From Stenotrophomonas geniculata ATCC 19374 = JCM 13324 (GTDB taxonomy: Bacteria; Pseudomonadota; Gammaproteobacteria; Xanthomonadales; Xanthomonadaceae): DNA of 51,429 nt. Under the pieces are notes generated by a model. The model saw only the letters and a list, made by a program, of their open reading frames with translations, had not been told where the DNA came from and ran no database searches. Within the stretch, counting starts at the first letter, position 1, and each line of letters opens with the position of its first letter. This document shows, piece after piece, positions 35,814 through 44,446 of this stretch. Position numbers and translations under genes: made by a program. The stretch is from the NCBI RefSeq assembly GCF_001431625.1, contig NZ_LLXT01000120.1, positions 1-51,429 of the forward strand, given 5' to 3'.

Positions 35814-35880
35814 AAAAAGGGACGGAGGGGATCAAGTCGTTTGTGGCACAAACGACTTGATCCCCTCCGTCCCCTTTTTT
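35813..35880. terminator. Very long bidirectional terminator hairpin
   Basis: aaaaaagggacggaggggat and the following caagtcgtttgtg pair with the mirror sequence across a gc/ca centre, giving a stem of about 30 bp with runs of A and T at its ends. It starts within the EF-hand stop codon region and ends about 40 bp before the stop of the convergent hydroxylase gene, so it can terminate both. Confidence 0.9.
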
Positions 35881-35920
35881 GTTCACTGATGCCGGAAGCG
35901 TCGTGCGGCATGTATTCCGC

Positions 35921-37102
35921 TTACACCCCAGCGGCGCGCTTCCAGAACGCCTGCACCAGCGGCGGCCATTTGCCGACACAGCCCAGCGCACGACCGCGGG
36001 CCAGGGTCAGGTGCATTTCGTCATTGGAGAACAGGCGGTTGATCGCATCGAAGCTGTAGGCGGCGATGTGGTTGTCGCTGCGCCGTTCGCGCGCCCAGCG
36101 CTGCAGGCGCTGGGGCGACAGCCGCGGCTGGCCCCGACGCTCGGCGGACGGCGCCAGCCACTGCTGCAGGGCGGCGGCATCGCGCAGCCCCAGGTTCACG
36201 CCCTGCCCGGCCAGCGGATGCACCACATGTGCGGCATCGCCCAGCGCCAGCACCCGGCCGGCCACATAGTGACGGGCCAGCTGGCGGCGCAGCGGGAACG
36301 CCGCACGCGGCGAGGCCAGACGCAGTTCGCCCAGGCGTGCAGCGAAGGCGCGGGTCAGTTCGCGGTTGAAGCTGTCCTCGTCCAACGCCAGCACGCGAGC
36401 CGCTTCATCCTCGGGCAGGGTCCAGACGATGGAGCTGCGGCGCTCGGCCACCGGCAGCAGCGCCAGTGGACCGCTCGGCAGGAAACGCTGCCAGGCCGTG
36501 GCCTGGTTGGGAAGATCGCTGTCCACGTAGGCCACCACGCCACGCTGGTGGTAGTCATGCTTTTCAACCTCGATCCCGGCCAGCTGGCGCAGGGTCGATT
36601 CGGCACCGTCGGCGGCCACCGCCAACGCCGCTTCCAGGCGGCGACCGTCATCCAGGCGCAGGCGCACGCCATCCTCGTCCTGCTCCAGTGCTTCCACCCG
36701 TGCCGGGCAGTGCAGCTGCACGCCCGCCGCCGGCAGCGCCGCCCACAGGCGGTCCTGCAGCAGGCCGTTCTCGACGATGTAGCCCAGTTCGCGCCGGCCG
36801 AAACGATCAGCGTCGAACAGCAGATCCTCGCCACCGGCCGCGTCCCACACCTGCATGCGCCGGTAGGGCCAGGCGCGGGCCTGCGCGATCGCCGGCCACA
36901 CGCCCAGGCGGTTCAACAGCTGCACGTTGTCGGCGGCAAAGGCGAACACGCGCAGGTCAGGCTGTGCGGCCTGCCACGGCGCGGGTTCACGGCCTTCCAC
37001 CAGCGCAACCGACAGGCCGGCATCGGCCAGCGCCAGCGCACACGCGGCACCGACCACGCCACCACCGACGATGGCCACATCAAGACGCGTGCGCCGGCTC
37101 AT
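35921..37102 (-). CDS. FAD-dependent hydroxylase, UbiH/UbiF/UbiI family
   Basis: A 393-aa flavoprotein monooxygenase. The FAD dinucleotide motif VAIVGGGVVGAACALALADAG is at the N terminus (its first 20 residues from about 9), DG near the middle (AADGAEST), and the GDAAHVVHPLAGQG motif in the third quarter. It belongs to the ubiquinone-ring hydroxylases; N-terminal details (NVQLLNRLGVWPAI) are closer to UbiF/UbiI than UbiH, so C5 or C6 hydroxylation is the likely step. Its start overlaps the ubiH stop (ATGA). Confidence 0.9.
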   Translation of the reverse strand: MSRRTRLDVAIVGGGVVGAACALALADAGLSVALVEGREPAPWQAAQPDLRVFAFAADNVQLLNRLGVWPAIAQARAWPYRRMQVWDAAGGEDLLFDADRFGRRELGYIVENGLLQDRLWAALPAAGVQLHCPARVEALEQDEDGVRLRLDDGRRLEAALAVAADGAESTLRQLAGIEVEKHDYHQRGVVAYVDSDLPNQATAWQRFLPSGPLALLPVAERRSSIVWTLPEDEAARVLALDEDSFNRELTRAFAARLGELRLASPRAAFPLRRQLARHYVAGRVLALGDAAHVVHPLAGQGVNLGLRDAAALQQWLAPSAERRGQPRLSPQRLQRWARERRSDNHIAAYSFDAINRLFSNDEMHLTLARGRALGCVGKWPPLVQAFWKRAAGV

Positions 37103-38307
37103 GCGGCTTCTCCACGGCACAGGCGCGGCACGTCGCCACGGAAGCCCATCGCGCCACCGACCAGCATCGACTGCACAGAGGCGCGTTGCGCGGCCACCAG
37201 GCCGAGGCTGCGCAGCGGCCGCATCAGCGGCGCCGGGTTGCTGGTCAGGCGTGCCAGCCCACCGGAGAACGCCACCGTCTGCCGGCGGTCTTCCTCGCGG
37301 CGCGCGACGTAGGCCTGCAGCAGTGCATCACTGCCGGCATCCTCATGCGCATCCTCCAGCAGCTCGGCCAGGGTCAGCGCATCGCGCAGGCCCAGGTTGA
37401 AGCCCTGTGCACCCAGCGGATGAATGGTCTGCGCGGCATTGCCCAGCAGTACCGTGCGTTCACCGGCCAGCGCGCGCGCCAGTACCTGGATGAGCGGATA
37501 AGCACTGCGTGGACCGGATTCGAGCAGGCGGCCGGCACGCCAGCCGATCGCGTTCTGCAGGCGTTGCAGCCACGCCGCATCGTCCAGCGCCATCACCGCA
37601 TCGGCGTGGTCGCGCGCTACGCCATGCACAGTGCCGAAGTGACGATCGCCACGCGGCAGCAGGGCAGTCGGGCCGGTATCGGTGAACCGCTCCCAGGCCG
37701 TGCCGTCCGGCGCGCGCTGGCTGCGCACGCGGGCCACGAACAGGGTCTGCTGGAAATCATGGCGGTCGACCTCGATGCCCAGCGCGCCACGCACGCCGCT
37801 GGTGGTGCCATCGGCCCCCACCACCAGACGTGCCAGCAGCACGCGTTCACCCGCCTCGTCAGCCACCCGCACCTGGCGGTAGCCGTCCACCACCTCGCCC
37901 AGTCCCAGGAACCGCATCGGCCGGTAACGGCGCAGGCGCGGCAGCTCCTGAAGCCGCGCTTCCAGCGCCTGGCCGAAATCGCGCGCGACCACCACCTGGC
38001 CGAACCACGGCCGGTCGTAATCGGCCGCTTCGAGCTGCACACGGCCGAAATCGCCGGCACGACTGACATGGATGCGCCGGATCGGGCCCGGTGCCATCGC
38101 CAGCTTCTGCATCACCCCCAGCGCGGTCAGCGCATTGACGGTGGCAGCGGCGAAACTGAGATTGCGCTGGTCGAACACCGCAGGCAGCTCGCCGGCCGGG
38201 CTGGCCTCGAGCAGGCCCACGTCGCGGCCCAGGCGGTCCAGGGCAATGGCCAGGCTGGCACCGACCAGGCCACCACCGACGATCAGCACGTCATGTCGTT
38301 CACTCAT
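37099..38307 (-). CDS. ubiH: 2-octaprenyl-6-methoxyphenol hydroxylase
   Basis: The 402-aa product is a FAD monooxygenase with VLIVGGGLVGASLAIAL near residues 7-23, the VVGADGTTS segment and GNAAQTIHPLGAQGFNLGLRD. RNLSFAAATVNALTALGV and the SRAGDFG segment are typical of UbiH, which hydroxylates C1 of the ubiquinone ring precursor at the membrane. Translational overlap with the second hydroxylase makes a two-step ubiquinone unit. The start has no strong Shine-Dalgarno; a longer reading has no family similarity. Confidence 0.9.
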   Translation of the reverse strand: MSERHDVLIVGGGLVGASLAIALDRLGRDVGLLEASPAGELPAVFDQRNLSFAAATVNALTALGVMQKLAMAPGPIRRIHVSRAGDFGRVQLEAADYDRPWFGQVVVARDFGQALEARLQELPRLRRYRPMRFLGLGEVVDGYRQVRVADEAGERVLLARLVVGADGTTSGVRGALGIEVDRHDFQQTLFVARVRSQRAPDGTAWERFTDTGPTALLPRGDRHFGTVHGVARDHADAVMALDDAAWLQRLQNAIGWRAGRLLESGPRSAYPLIQVLARALAGERTVLLGNAAQTIHPLGAQGFNLGLRDALTLAELLEDAHEDAGSDALLQAYVARREEDRRQTVAFSGGLARLTSNPAPLMRPLRSLGLVAAQRASVQSMLVGGAMGFRGDVPRLCRGEAA

Positions 38308-38413
38308 GTGTTCATGATACGCGCTCGTCCCGACTGTACGCCGAACGGGCGGCACCTGCGCCAACCTGCGCGGCGGGCTAGAATGAAACCTGAATCCGCT
38401 CCGGGCCCCCGCC

Positions 38414-38998
38414 ATGTCCGATACCGCCAACCGCGCCTTCGTCCTGTCCGTACTCGTACTGCTGCTGGCGGCGACCCGGGTCAACCACTTCGCGGCCATT
38501 CCGGATGCCTCCTGGGCCGTGTTCTTCATCGGTGGCTTCTACCTGGCCCGCTGGACGCGCTGGGCGTTCCCGCTGCTGATGGTGTTCGCCGTGCTGGTCG
38601 ACTGGATCGTGATCCGCAGCAGCGGACTGGATTTCTGGCAGCACTACTGCGTGTCGCCGGGCTACTGGCTGCTGCTGCCGGCCTACTTCTCTTTGTGGGC
38701 CGGCGGCATGCTGCTGGGCCGCAACTACCAGAGCGCGCGCTGGCCGGTACTGGCCAAGGGCGCACTGCTGCTGGTCGCCTCGGTGGCGGTCTGCCACCTG
38801 CTGGCACAGGGCGGCTTCTACTGGTCCAGCCGCAACGTGGCCGAGCCGACCCTGGCCGGCTGGGCGCAGAACTACGCGCAGTGGTTCGGGCCCTACCTGC
38901 GCACCACGGCGATCTATGTAGCGCTGGCCGCCGCCCTGCAGCTGGCCGTGGAGCAGGTGTTGAAGCTCCAGCAGGCCCGCCGCGACATCCGCCACTGA
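38414..38998 (+). CDS. Multi-pass membrane protein next to cobalamin adenosyltransferase
   Basis: A 194-aa protein with five to six hydrophobic segments. The opening (AATRVNHFAAIPDASWAVFFIGGFYL) recalls DUF6580 proteins, which are small ECF S-component-like transporters. It is divergent from ubiH and ends 8 bp before the PduO-type adenosyltransferase gene, so the pair look like an operon. A role in uptake of cobalamin or a precursor is an inference from context only. Confidence 0.78.
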   Translation: MSDTANRAFVLSVLVLLLAATRVNHFAAIPDASWAVFFIGGFYLARWTRWAFPLLMVFAVLVDWIVIRSSGLDFWQHYCVSPGYWLLLPAYFSLWAGGMLLGRNYQSARWPVLAKGALLLVASVAVCHLLAQGGFYWSSRNVAEPTLAGWAQNYAQWFGPYLRTTAIYVALAAALQLAVEQVLKLQQARRDIRH

Positions 38999-39006
38999 GC
39001 CGCGCC

Positions 39007-39561
39007 ATGGGTCATCGCCTCTCGCGCATCTACACCCGCACCGGCGACGACGGCAGTACCGGCCTTGGCGACGGCCAGCGCGTGGCCAAGGATGACGCCC
39101 GCGTGGCGTCCTTCGGCACCGTCGACGAGGCCAACGCCGCGCTCGGCCTGCTGCTGGCCGCTCCCCTGCCCGAGGATGTGCGCGCGCTGGTGGTGCATCT
39201 GCAGCACCAGCTGTTCGACCTGGGCGCCGAACTGTGCATCCCCGGCCACGCTGCGATCCATGCCGCCGACGTTTCGGCCCTGGAACAGCAGCTGGACCAT
39301 TACAACGCCGACCTGCCGATGCTGAAGGAATTCATCCTGCCAGCCGGCGGCGAAGCCGCCGCGCGCTGCCATCTGGCCCGCACCATCGTCCGCCGCGCCG
39401 AGCGCGAAACGGTCACCCTGGCCCGCCACGAAGCCGTGCGCAGCGAGGCGCTGCAGTACCTCAACCGGCTGTCGGACCTGCTGTTCGTGCTGGCCCGGGT
39501 GCTGGCCCGCGCCGATGGCCAGGGCGAAGCGCTGTGGCAACCGCAGCAGCGCCAGCGCTGA
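39007..39561 (+). CDS. Cob(I)alamin adenosyltransferase, PduO type
   Basis: A 184-aa ATP:cob(I)alamin adenosyltransferase. The N-terminal ATP-binding motif YTRTGDDGSTGLG (9-21) and the late arginine-rich helix (RTIVRRAERETV) with LNRLSDLLFVLAR are family signatures. It converts cob(I)alamin to adenosylcobalamin. No cobalamin biosynthesis genes are in the window, which is consistent with salvage. It starts 8 bp after the membrane protein gene and is followed 9 bp later by the HDAC-like gene. Confidence 0.95.
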   Translation: MGHRLSRIYTRTGDDGSTGLGDGQRVAKDDARVASFGTVDEANAALGLLLAAPLPEDVRALVVHLQHQLFDLGAELCIPGHAAIHAADVSALEQQLDHYNADLPMLKEFILPAGGEAAARCHLARTIVRRAERETVTLARHEAVRSEALQYLNRLSDLLFVLARVLARADGQGEALWQPQQRQR

Positions 39562-39570
39562 GTCGGCACG

Positions 39571-40509
39571 ATGCTGGTCTATACCCACCCGTCCTGCCTG
39601 CTGCATGACCCCGGTCCCGGCCATCCCGAATGCCCGCAACGCCTGCAGCATGTGCTGGACGCGCTGCACGCGGCCTTCCCCGGCCAGCTGGACTGGCGCG
39701 AAGCACCGCCGGCCAAGTTCGGCGAACTGACCCGGGTCCACGACAGCGCCCTGCTCGACTTCGTGCTGCAGCCGCAGACCGCGCCGTTGCGCCAGCTGGA
39801 CATGGACACCTGGACCTCGCCCGGCTCGGCCAGCGCCGCCGTGCACGCCGCCGGTGCCGGTGTGGCCGCAGTCGATGCGGTGATGCTGGGCGAGGACCCG
39901 CTGGCCTTCTGCGCGGTGCGCCCGCCGGGCCACCACGCCACCAGCAGCACGGCGATGGGCTTCTGCCTGTTGAACAACATCGCCATCGCCGCCGCCTATG
40001 CCCGCGACCGCCATGGCCTGGAGCGGATCGCGGTGGTCGATTTCGACGTGCACCACGGCAATGGCACCCAGGACATCTTCCAGCACGATGCCCGGGTCTC
40101 GTACTACAGCACCCATCAGGCCGGGCTGTTTCCCAATTCCGGCCTGCGCCGCGACCGCGGTGCCGGCAACCTGATGAACATCCTGCTGCCGCCGGGCAGC
40201 GGCGGCTTCCGCTTCCGCAACGTCTGGGCCGACGAGATGCTGCCGGCCATCGACGACTTCCGCCCGCAGCTGCTGCTGATCTCGGCCGGCTTCGACGCCC
40301 ACCTGCGTGATCCGCAGGCGGACCTGATGCTGGAGACCGACGATTTCGCCTGGATCACCCGTGAACTGCACGCGTTGGCACGCCGGCACGCGGCCGGCCG
40401 GGTGGTCTCGATGCTGGAGGGAGGCTACGACCTGCAGGCCCTGGCCGAGTGCAGCGTGGCCCATGTCCAGGCCCTGATCACCCCCTCTGCGGGTGCCTCC
40501 GCCGGATGA
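39571..40509 (+). CDS. Histone deacetylase-like (class II type) amidohydrolase
   Basis: The 312-aa product has the HDAC/acetylpolyamine amidohydrolase fold. Active-site histidines are His121-His122 (PPGHHA), and zinc ligands are expected at Asp159 and His161 (DFDVHHGNGT) and Asp241 (SAGFDAH). Bacterial members remove acetyl groups from polyamines or other small molecules, possibly proteins. Its stop lies just before or within the start of lptD (ATGA at 40506-40509 if that start is used), so it heads the lptD operon here. Confidence 0.92.
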   Translation: MLVYTHPSCLLHDPGPGHPECPQRLQHVLDALHAAFPGQLDWREAPPAKFGELTRVHDSALLDFVLQPQTAPLRQLDMDTWTSPGSASAAVHAAGAGVAAVDAVMLGEDPLAFCAVRPPGHHATSSTAMGFCLLNNIAIAAAYARDRHGLERIAVVDFDVHHGNGTQDIFQHDARVSYYSTHQAGLFPNSGLRRDRGAGNLMNILLPPGSGGFRFRNVWADEMLPAIDDFRPQLLLISAGFDAHLRDPQADLMLETDDFAWITRELHALARRHAAGRVVSMLEGGYDLQALAECSVAHVQALITPSAGASAG

Positions 40510-40556
40510 ACCCAAACCGGCAGGCTCCGGCGCCCTTCATTGCCCCTATGCAAGGG

Positions 40557-43100
40557 ATGGGGCAAGCTACCGTCCGTTTTCGCCCGAATCCGAACCGCGT
40601 GCGCCGAGCCCTCCGCCTGCTTCCCCTGCCTCTGAGCATCGCCATCAGCCTGCCGGCGATGGCCGATGATAAGCCGCTCAACTGGGGCCTGTGCCCGGCC
40701 ACCGACGTCATTCCCGCGTTCACAGACGCCCCCACCCCGGTCCCGGCCCAGGACAAGGCTGCCGCCGCGGCCGCCCGCGAGAACCAGCCGACCGACATCG
40801 AAGGCGACCAGCTGCTGGGCACCACCACCGTGCCGCAGTACGAGGGCAACGTGGCGCTGCGCCGCGGTGACCAGTTCGTCGGTACCGACAAGCTCAGCTT
40901 CGACACCGAGACCGGCAACTACATCGCCGACGGCAATGTCCGCTACCAGGACGGGTCGATCCGGATGGTCGCCAAGCGCGCCGAAGGCAACCAGGAAAGC
41001 GACACCCACAAGATCTCCGACATCAAGTACCAGCTGGTGTCGCGCCGGGGCAACGGCGATGCCGAGTCGGTCGACCTGCAGGGCGCGGTCGGCCAGATGC
41101 ACCGCTCCACCTACACCACCTGCGACCCGTCGCAGCCGGTATGGAAGCTGTCGGCGCCGCAGATCGAAGTGGACAACGACGAAGGCTTCGGCACGGCCCG
41201 CAACGCGGTGCTGCGCATCGGCAAGGTGCCGGTGCTGTGGGCGCCCTACTTCAAGTTCCCGATCGATGACCGCCGCAAGACCGGCCTGCTGTTCCCGCAG
41301 CTGGGCATGTCCGGCCGCAACGGTTTCGACTACGCGCAGCCGATCTACTTCAATCTGGCGCCGAACTACGATGACACCCTGACCCCGCGCTACATGAGCC
41401 GGCGCGGCCTGCTGCTCGACAACGAGTTCCGCTACCTCTACAACGGCGGCCGTGGCGAGGTGCTGACCAGCTACATGCCCAGCGACAAGCTGCGCGACCG
41501 CGACCGCGGCCGGGTGATGTTCGACGGCTACCACAACGTGAACAGCCACTGGCAGGCCCGCGCCAACCTGGCCTGGGTGAGCGACGAGCGCTATGTCGAG
41601 GACTTCGCCAACCGCCTGGTGGGCGTGACCGCCTCCAACCTGCAGAGCACCATCGGCCTGTATGGCACCGGCCAGAACTGGACGGCCGGCATCATGGCCG
41701 ACCGCTGGCAGCTGACCGACTACACCCTCGACGAGCGCGCCCTGCCCTACAACCGCGAGCCACGCCTGTTCTTGAACTGGAACAAGCCGGTGCTGCCGTG
41801 GCTGGAAACCGGCATCTACACCGAAGCGGTGCGCTTCACCCACGACGACGTCAACTTCAAGTACGGACCGGACCGGGGCACGGATCTGCAGTACACGCGG
41901 AACGGCATCCAGCAGACATCCGGTCTTGGCATCAGCGGTGGCTCGCGCCTGGACGTGAAGCCGTACGTGTCGTTCCCGATCAGTGGCGCGGCCTGGTACA
42001 TCACCCCGACCCTGGCCTACCGCTATACGGCCTACCAGCTGGACCGCGGCCTGGTCGACGGCGTCAACGGCATCCAGGCCCAGATCCTGCGCTCGCAGGG
42101 CATCGACCCGGCCACGGCCACCCCGGAACAGCTGCGCGGCAATACCTCGCCCAGCCGCAGCCTGCCGATCGGCAGCCTTGATGCCGGCCTGTTCTTCGAT
42201 CGCGAGACGTCGATCGGTGGCAAGTCATTCCTGCAGACCCTGGAGCCGCGCCTGTTCTACCTGCGCACGCCCTATCGCAACCAGGACGAGCTGCCGATCT
42301 TCGACACCCGTGACTTCACCTTCAGCTGGGGCCAGCTGTTCCGCGACTCGCGCTATACCGGCGCCGACCGCCAGAACGATGCCAACCAGCTGACCCTGGC
42401 ACTGGGCACCCGCTTCATCGACCAGACCACCGGCAAGGAACGCTTCTCGGCCGCGATCGGCCAGATCCAGTACTTCGACGAATCGCGGGTCAGCACCACG
42501 CCGGGCGGCGCACCGGTGGAGAAGGGCAAGTCGGCCTGGATCGCCGACGGCAACTACATGATCAACGACCGCTGGACCCTGGGCGCCACCTACCAGTGGG
42601 ACCCGAAGTACAAGCGCGAGGATCTGGCCAGCGTCCGCGCCCGCTATCTGATGCCCAACGATGGCGTGATCAACCTCAGCTACCGCTACCGCATCAACGC
42701 CGGCGCCCCGGCGACCGCCAACAAGCATGACCGGACCCTGCTGGAGCAGGCCGACCTGTCGTTCCTGTACCCGCTGAATGCGCGCTGGAGCCTGGTGGGC
42801 CGGTATTACTACTCGCTGCAGGACAAGGAACCGCTGGAGATCATCGCCGGCGTGCAGTGGGACAGCTGCTGCCTGGCGGTCCGTGCGGTGGCCCGCCGCT
42901 ACGTGCGCAACCGCGAAGGCGACATGAACAACTCCTTCCAGCTGGAGTTCGTGCTCAAGGGCCTCAGCTCCATCGGCCAGGACACGGACCGTACGCTGCG
43001 CCGTGCTATCCTCGGCTACAACCGCGACGACCTCTATCTCGTGCCGCCCAGCAACACCGGGGCGACCCGGGATGACTACGATCCGAATCAGATCCCATGA
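40557..43100 (+). CDS. lptD: LPS-assembly outer-membrane protein LptD
   Basis: About 847 aa. A signal peptide ending SLPAMA is followed by an OstA/LptA-like periplasmic domain (DIEGDQLLGTTTVPQYEGNV onward, roughly 80-240) and a large beta-barrel to the C terminus, with Cys residues in GLCPA, TTCDPS and DSCCLAV that match the family's disulfides. With LptE it inserts LPS into the outer leaflet. The start is uncertain: ATG at 40506 (coupled to the HDAC gene, 53-residue leader), ATG at 40557, or GTG at 40599, which gives a compact 22-residue signal. surA overlaps by ATGA. Confidence 0.93.
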   Translation: MGQATVRFRPNPNRVRRALRLLPLPLSIAISLPAMADDKPLNWGLCPATDVIPAFTDAPTPVPAQDKAAAAAARENQPTDIEGDQLLGTTTVPQYEGNVALRRGDQFVGTDKLSFDTETGNYIADGNVRYQDGSIRMVAKRAEGNQESDTHKISDIKYQLVSRRGNGDAESVDLQGAVGQMHRSTYTTCDPSQPVWKLSAPQIEVDNDEGFGTARNAVLRIGKVPVLWAPYFKFPIDDRRKTGLLFPQLGMSGRNGFDYAQPIYFNLAPNYDDTLTPRYMSRRGLLLDNEFRYLYNGGRGEVLTSYMPSDKLRDRDRGRVMFDGYHNVNSHWQARANLAWVSDERYVEDFANRLVGVTASNLQSTIGLYGTGQNWTAGIMADRWQLTDYTLDERALPYNREPRLFLNWNKPVLPWLETGIYTEAVRFTHDDVNFKYGPDRGTDLQYTRNGIQQTSGLGISGGSRLDVKPYVSFPISGAAWYITPTLAYRYTAYQLDRGLVDGVNGIQAQILRSQGIDPATATPEQLRGNTSPSRSLPIGSLDAGLFFDRETSIGGKSFLQTLEPRLFYLRTPYRNQDELPIFDTRDFTFSWGQLFRDSRYTGADRQNDANQLTLALGTRFIDQTTGKERFSAAIGQIQYFDESRVSTTPGGAPVEKGKSAWIADGNYMINDRWTLGATYQWDPKYKREDLASVRARYLMPNDGVINLSYRYRINAGAPATANKHDRTLLEQADLSFLYPLNARWSLVGRYYYSLQDKEPLEIIAGVQWDSCCLAVRAVARRYVRNREGDMNNSFQLEFVLKGLSSIGQDTDRTLRRAILGYNRDDLYLVPPSNTGATRDDYDPNQIP

Positions 43101-44443
43101 CCAAGCGCTTCCCCGTTCTTCTCGCCTCCCTGCTGGCGGTGTCCAGCGTGTCCGCCCCCCTGCAGGTGCTCGCGCAGGAGGCGCAGCCGTTGGACCGCAT
43201 CGCCGCCGTCGTCGACGAGGACGTGATCCTGCAGAGCGAGCTCCAGCGTGCGATCGCCAACATCAAGGCGCAGTACGCCGGCCGTGAAAACCAGCTGCCG
43301 CCGGAAGACGTGCTCAGCCGCCAGGTGCTCGAGCGCCTGGTGCTGGTCAAGCTGCAGGTGGCCCGCGCCCAGGGCAGCGGCATCCGCGTCAGCGACCAGG
43401 AGCTGAACCAGGCGATGAATGCCATCGCCCAGCAGAACGGCTCGGACCTGGATGCACTGCGCCAGCGCCTGGCCCACGACGGCATCGATTTCAACGATTT
43501 CCGTGCTTCGGTGCGCGATGAAATCACCGTGCAGCGCCTGCGCCAGAGCTTCGCGCAGAGCCGCATCAGCGTCAGCGAGGGTGAAGTGGACGCCGCGCTG
43601 AAGCAGCAGGCCACGGTGGGCAACCAGTACCACCTGGCACACATCCTGATCGCCCTGCCCGACGGCTCCAACGCCGACCAGATCGCCACCGGCCAGAAGA
43701 AGGCCGAGGGCGTGAAGGCCCTGCTGGACAAGGGTGAGCTGGACTTCAACGCGGCCGCCGTGCGTTATTCGGACAGCCCGAACGCGCTGGAAGGCGGCGA
43801 TCTGGGCTGGCGCAGCCTGGATGAAATCCCGCAGGCCTTTGCCCAGCTGATGGAAAAGATGAAACCCGGCGAAGTGGTCGGCCCGATCCGCGGCCCCAGC
43901 GGCTTCCAGTTGCTGAAGCTGGTGGAAGTGCGTGATGCCAGCGCCGCCAGCGGTGGCGCGCACACGGTCACCGAATACCACGGCCGCCACATTCTGGTGC
44001 GCGTGGACGATCACCAGACCGACGCTGCCGCCAAGGCCAAGATCGATACCCTGCGCGCCCGCATCGCCGGCGGCGCGGATTTCGAAACCGTGGCCAAGGA
44101 ATCCTCCGAGGACAACAACAGCAAGGGCCAGGGCGGCGATCTGGGCTGGTTCCCGGTCGATGCGTTCGGTCCGGCGTTCGGCCAACAGGTGGCCGGCATC
44201 CAGGACGGCGGCGTCAGCCAGCCGTTCCGCACCGATGCCGGTTGGCACATCGTGCAGCGCGTGGCCACCCGCCAGACCGACGTAACCAACGACAACCAGC
44301 GCGCCCAGATCCGCGAGACCATCGGCCGCCGCAAGCTGGAAGACGAGTACAACCGCTTCCTGCAGGAACTGCGCGGCGAAGCCTATGTCAGCTTCCGCAG
44401 CGGCGACCGCGCGGAAAACACCGCCACGCCGCCGCAGTCCTGA
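43097..44443 (+). CDS. surA: Periplasmic chaperone and peptidyl-prolyl isomerase SurA
   Basis: A 448-aa protein with a signal peptide (to about residue 26, VLAQE), an N-terminal chaperone domain (about 27-175), two parvulin PPIC domains (about 180-280 and 295-395; each with HILI/HILV and GGDLGW), and a C-terminal helix. SurA delivers outer-membrane proteins, including LptD, to the BAM complex, so the ATGA overlap with lptD is functionally sensible. Order matches the E. coli lptD-surA-pdxA-rsmA-apaGH cluster. Confidence 0.97.
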   Translation: MTKRFPVLLASLLAVSSVSAPLQVLAQEAQPLDRIAAVVDEDVILQSELQRAIANIKAQYAGRENQLPPEDVLSRQVLERLVLVKLQVARAQGSGIRVSDQELNQAMNAIAQQNGSDLDALRQRLAHDGIDFNDFRASVRDEITVQRLRQSFAQSRISVSEGEVDAALKQQATVGNQYHLAHILIALPDGSNADQIATGQKKAEGVKALLDKGELDFNAAAVRYSDSPNALEGGDLGWRSLDEIPQAFAQLMEKMKPGEVVGPIRGPSGFQLLKLVEVRDASAASGGAHTVTEYHGRHILVRVDDHQTDAAAKAKIDTLRARIAGGADFETVAKESSEDNNSKGQGGDLGWFPVDAFGPAFGQQVAGIQDGGVSQPFRTDAGWHIVQRVATRQTDVTNDNQRAQIRETIGRRKLEDEYNRFLQELRGEAYVSFRSGDRAENTATPPQS

Positions 44444-44446
44444 CCG

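Noticed and set aside
36466..39561. A 1031-codon open frame on the plus strand
   Set aside because: Only its last 184 codons (from 39007) are a real gene, the adenosyltransferase; the rest is antisense to the two hydroxylases or out of frame with the membrane protein.
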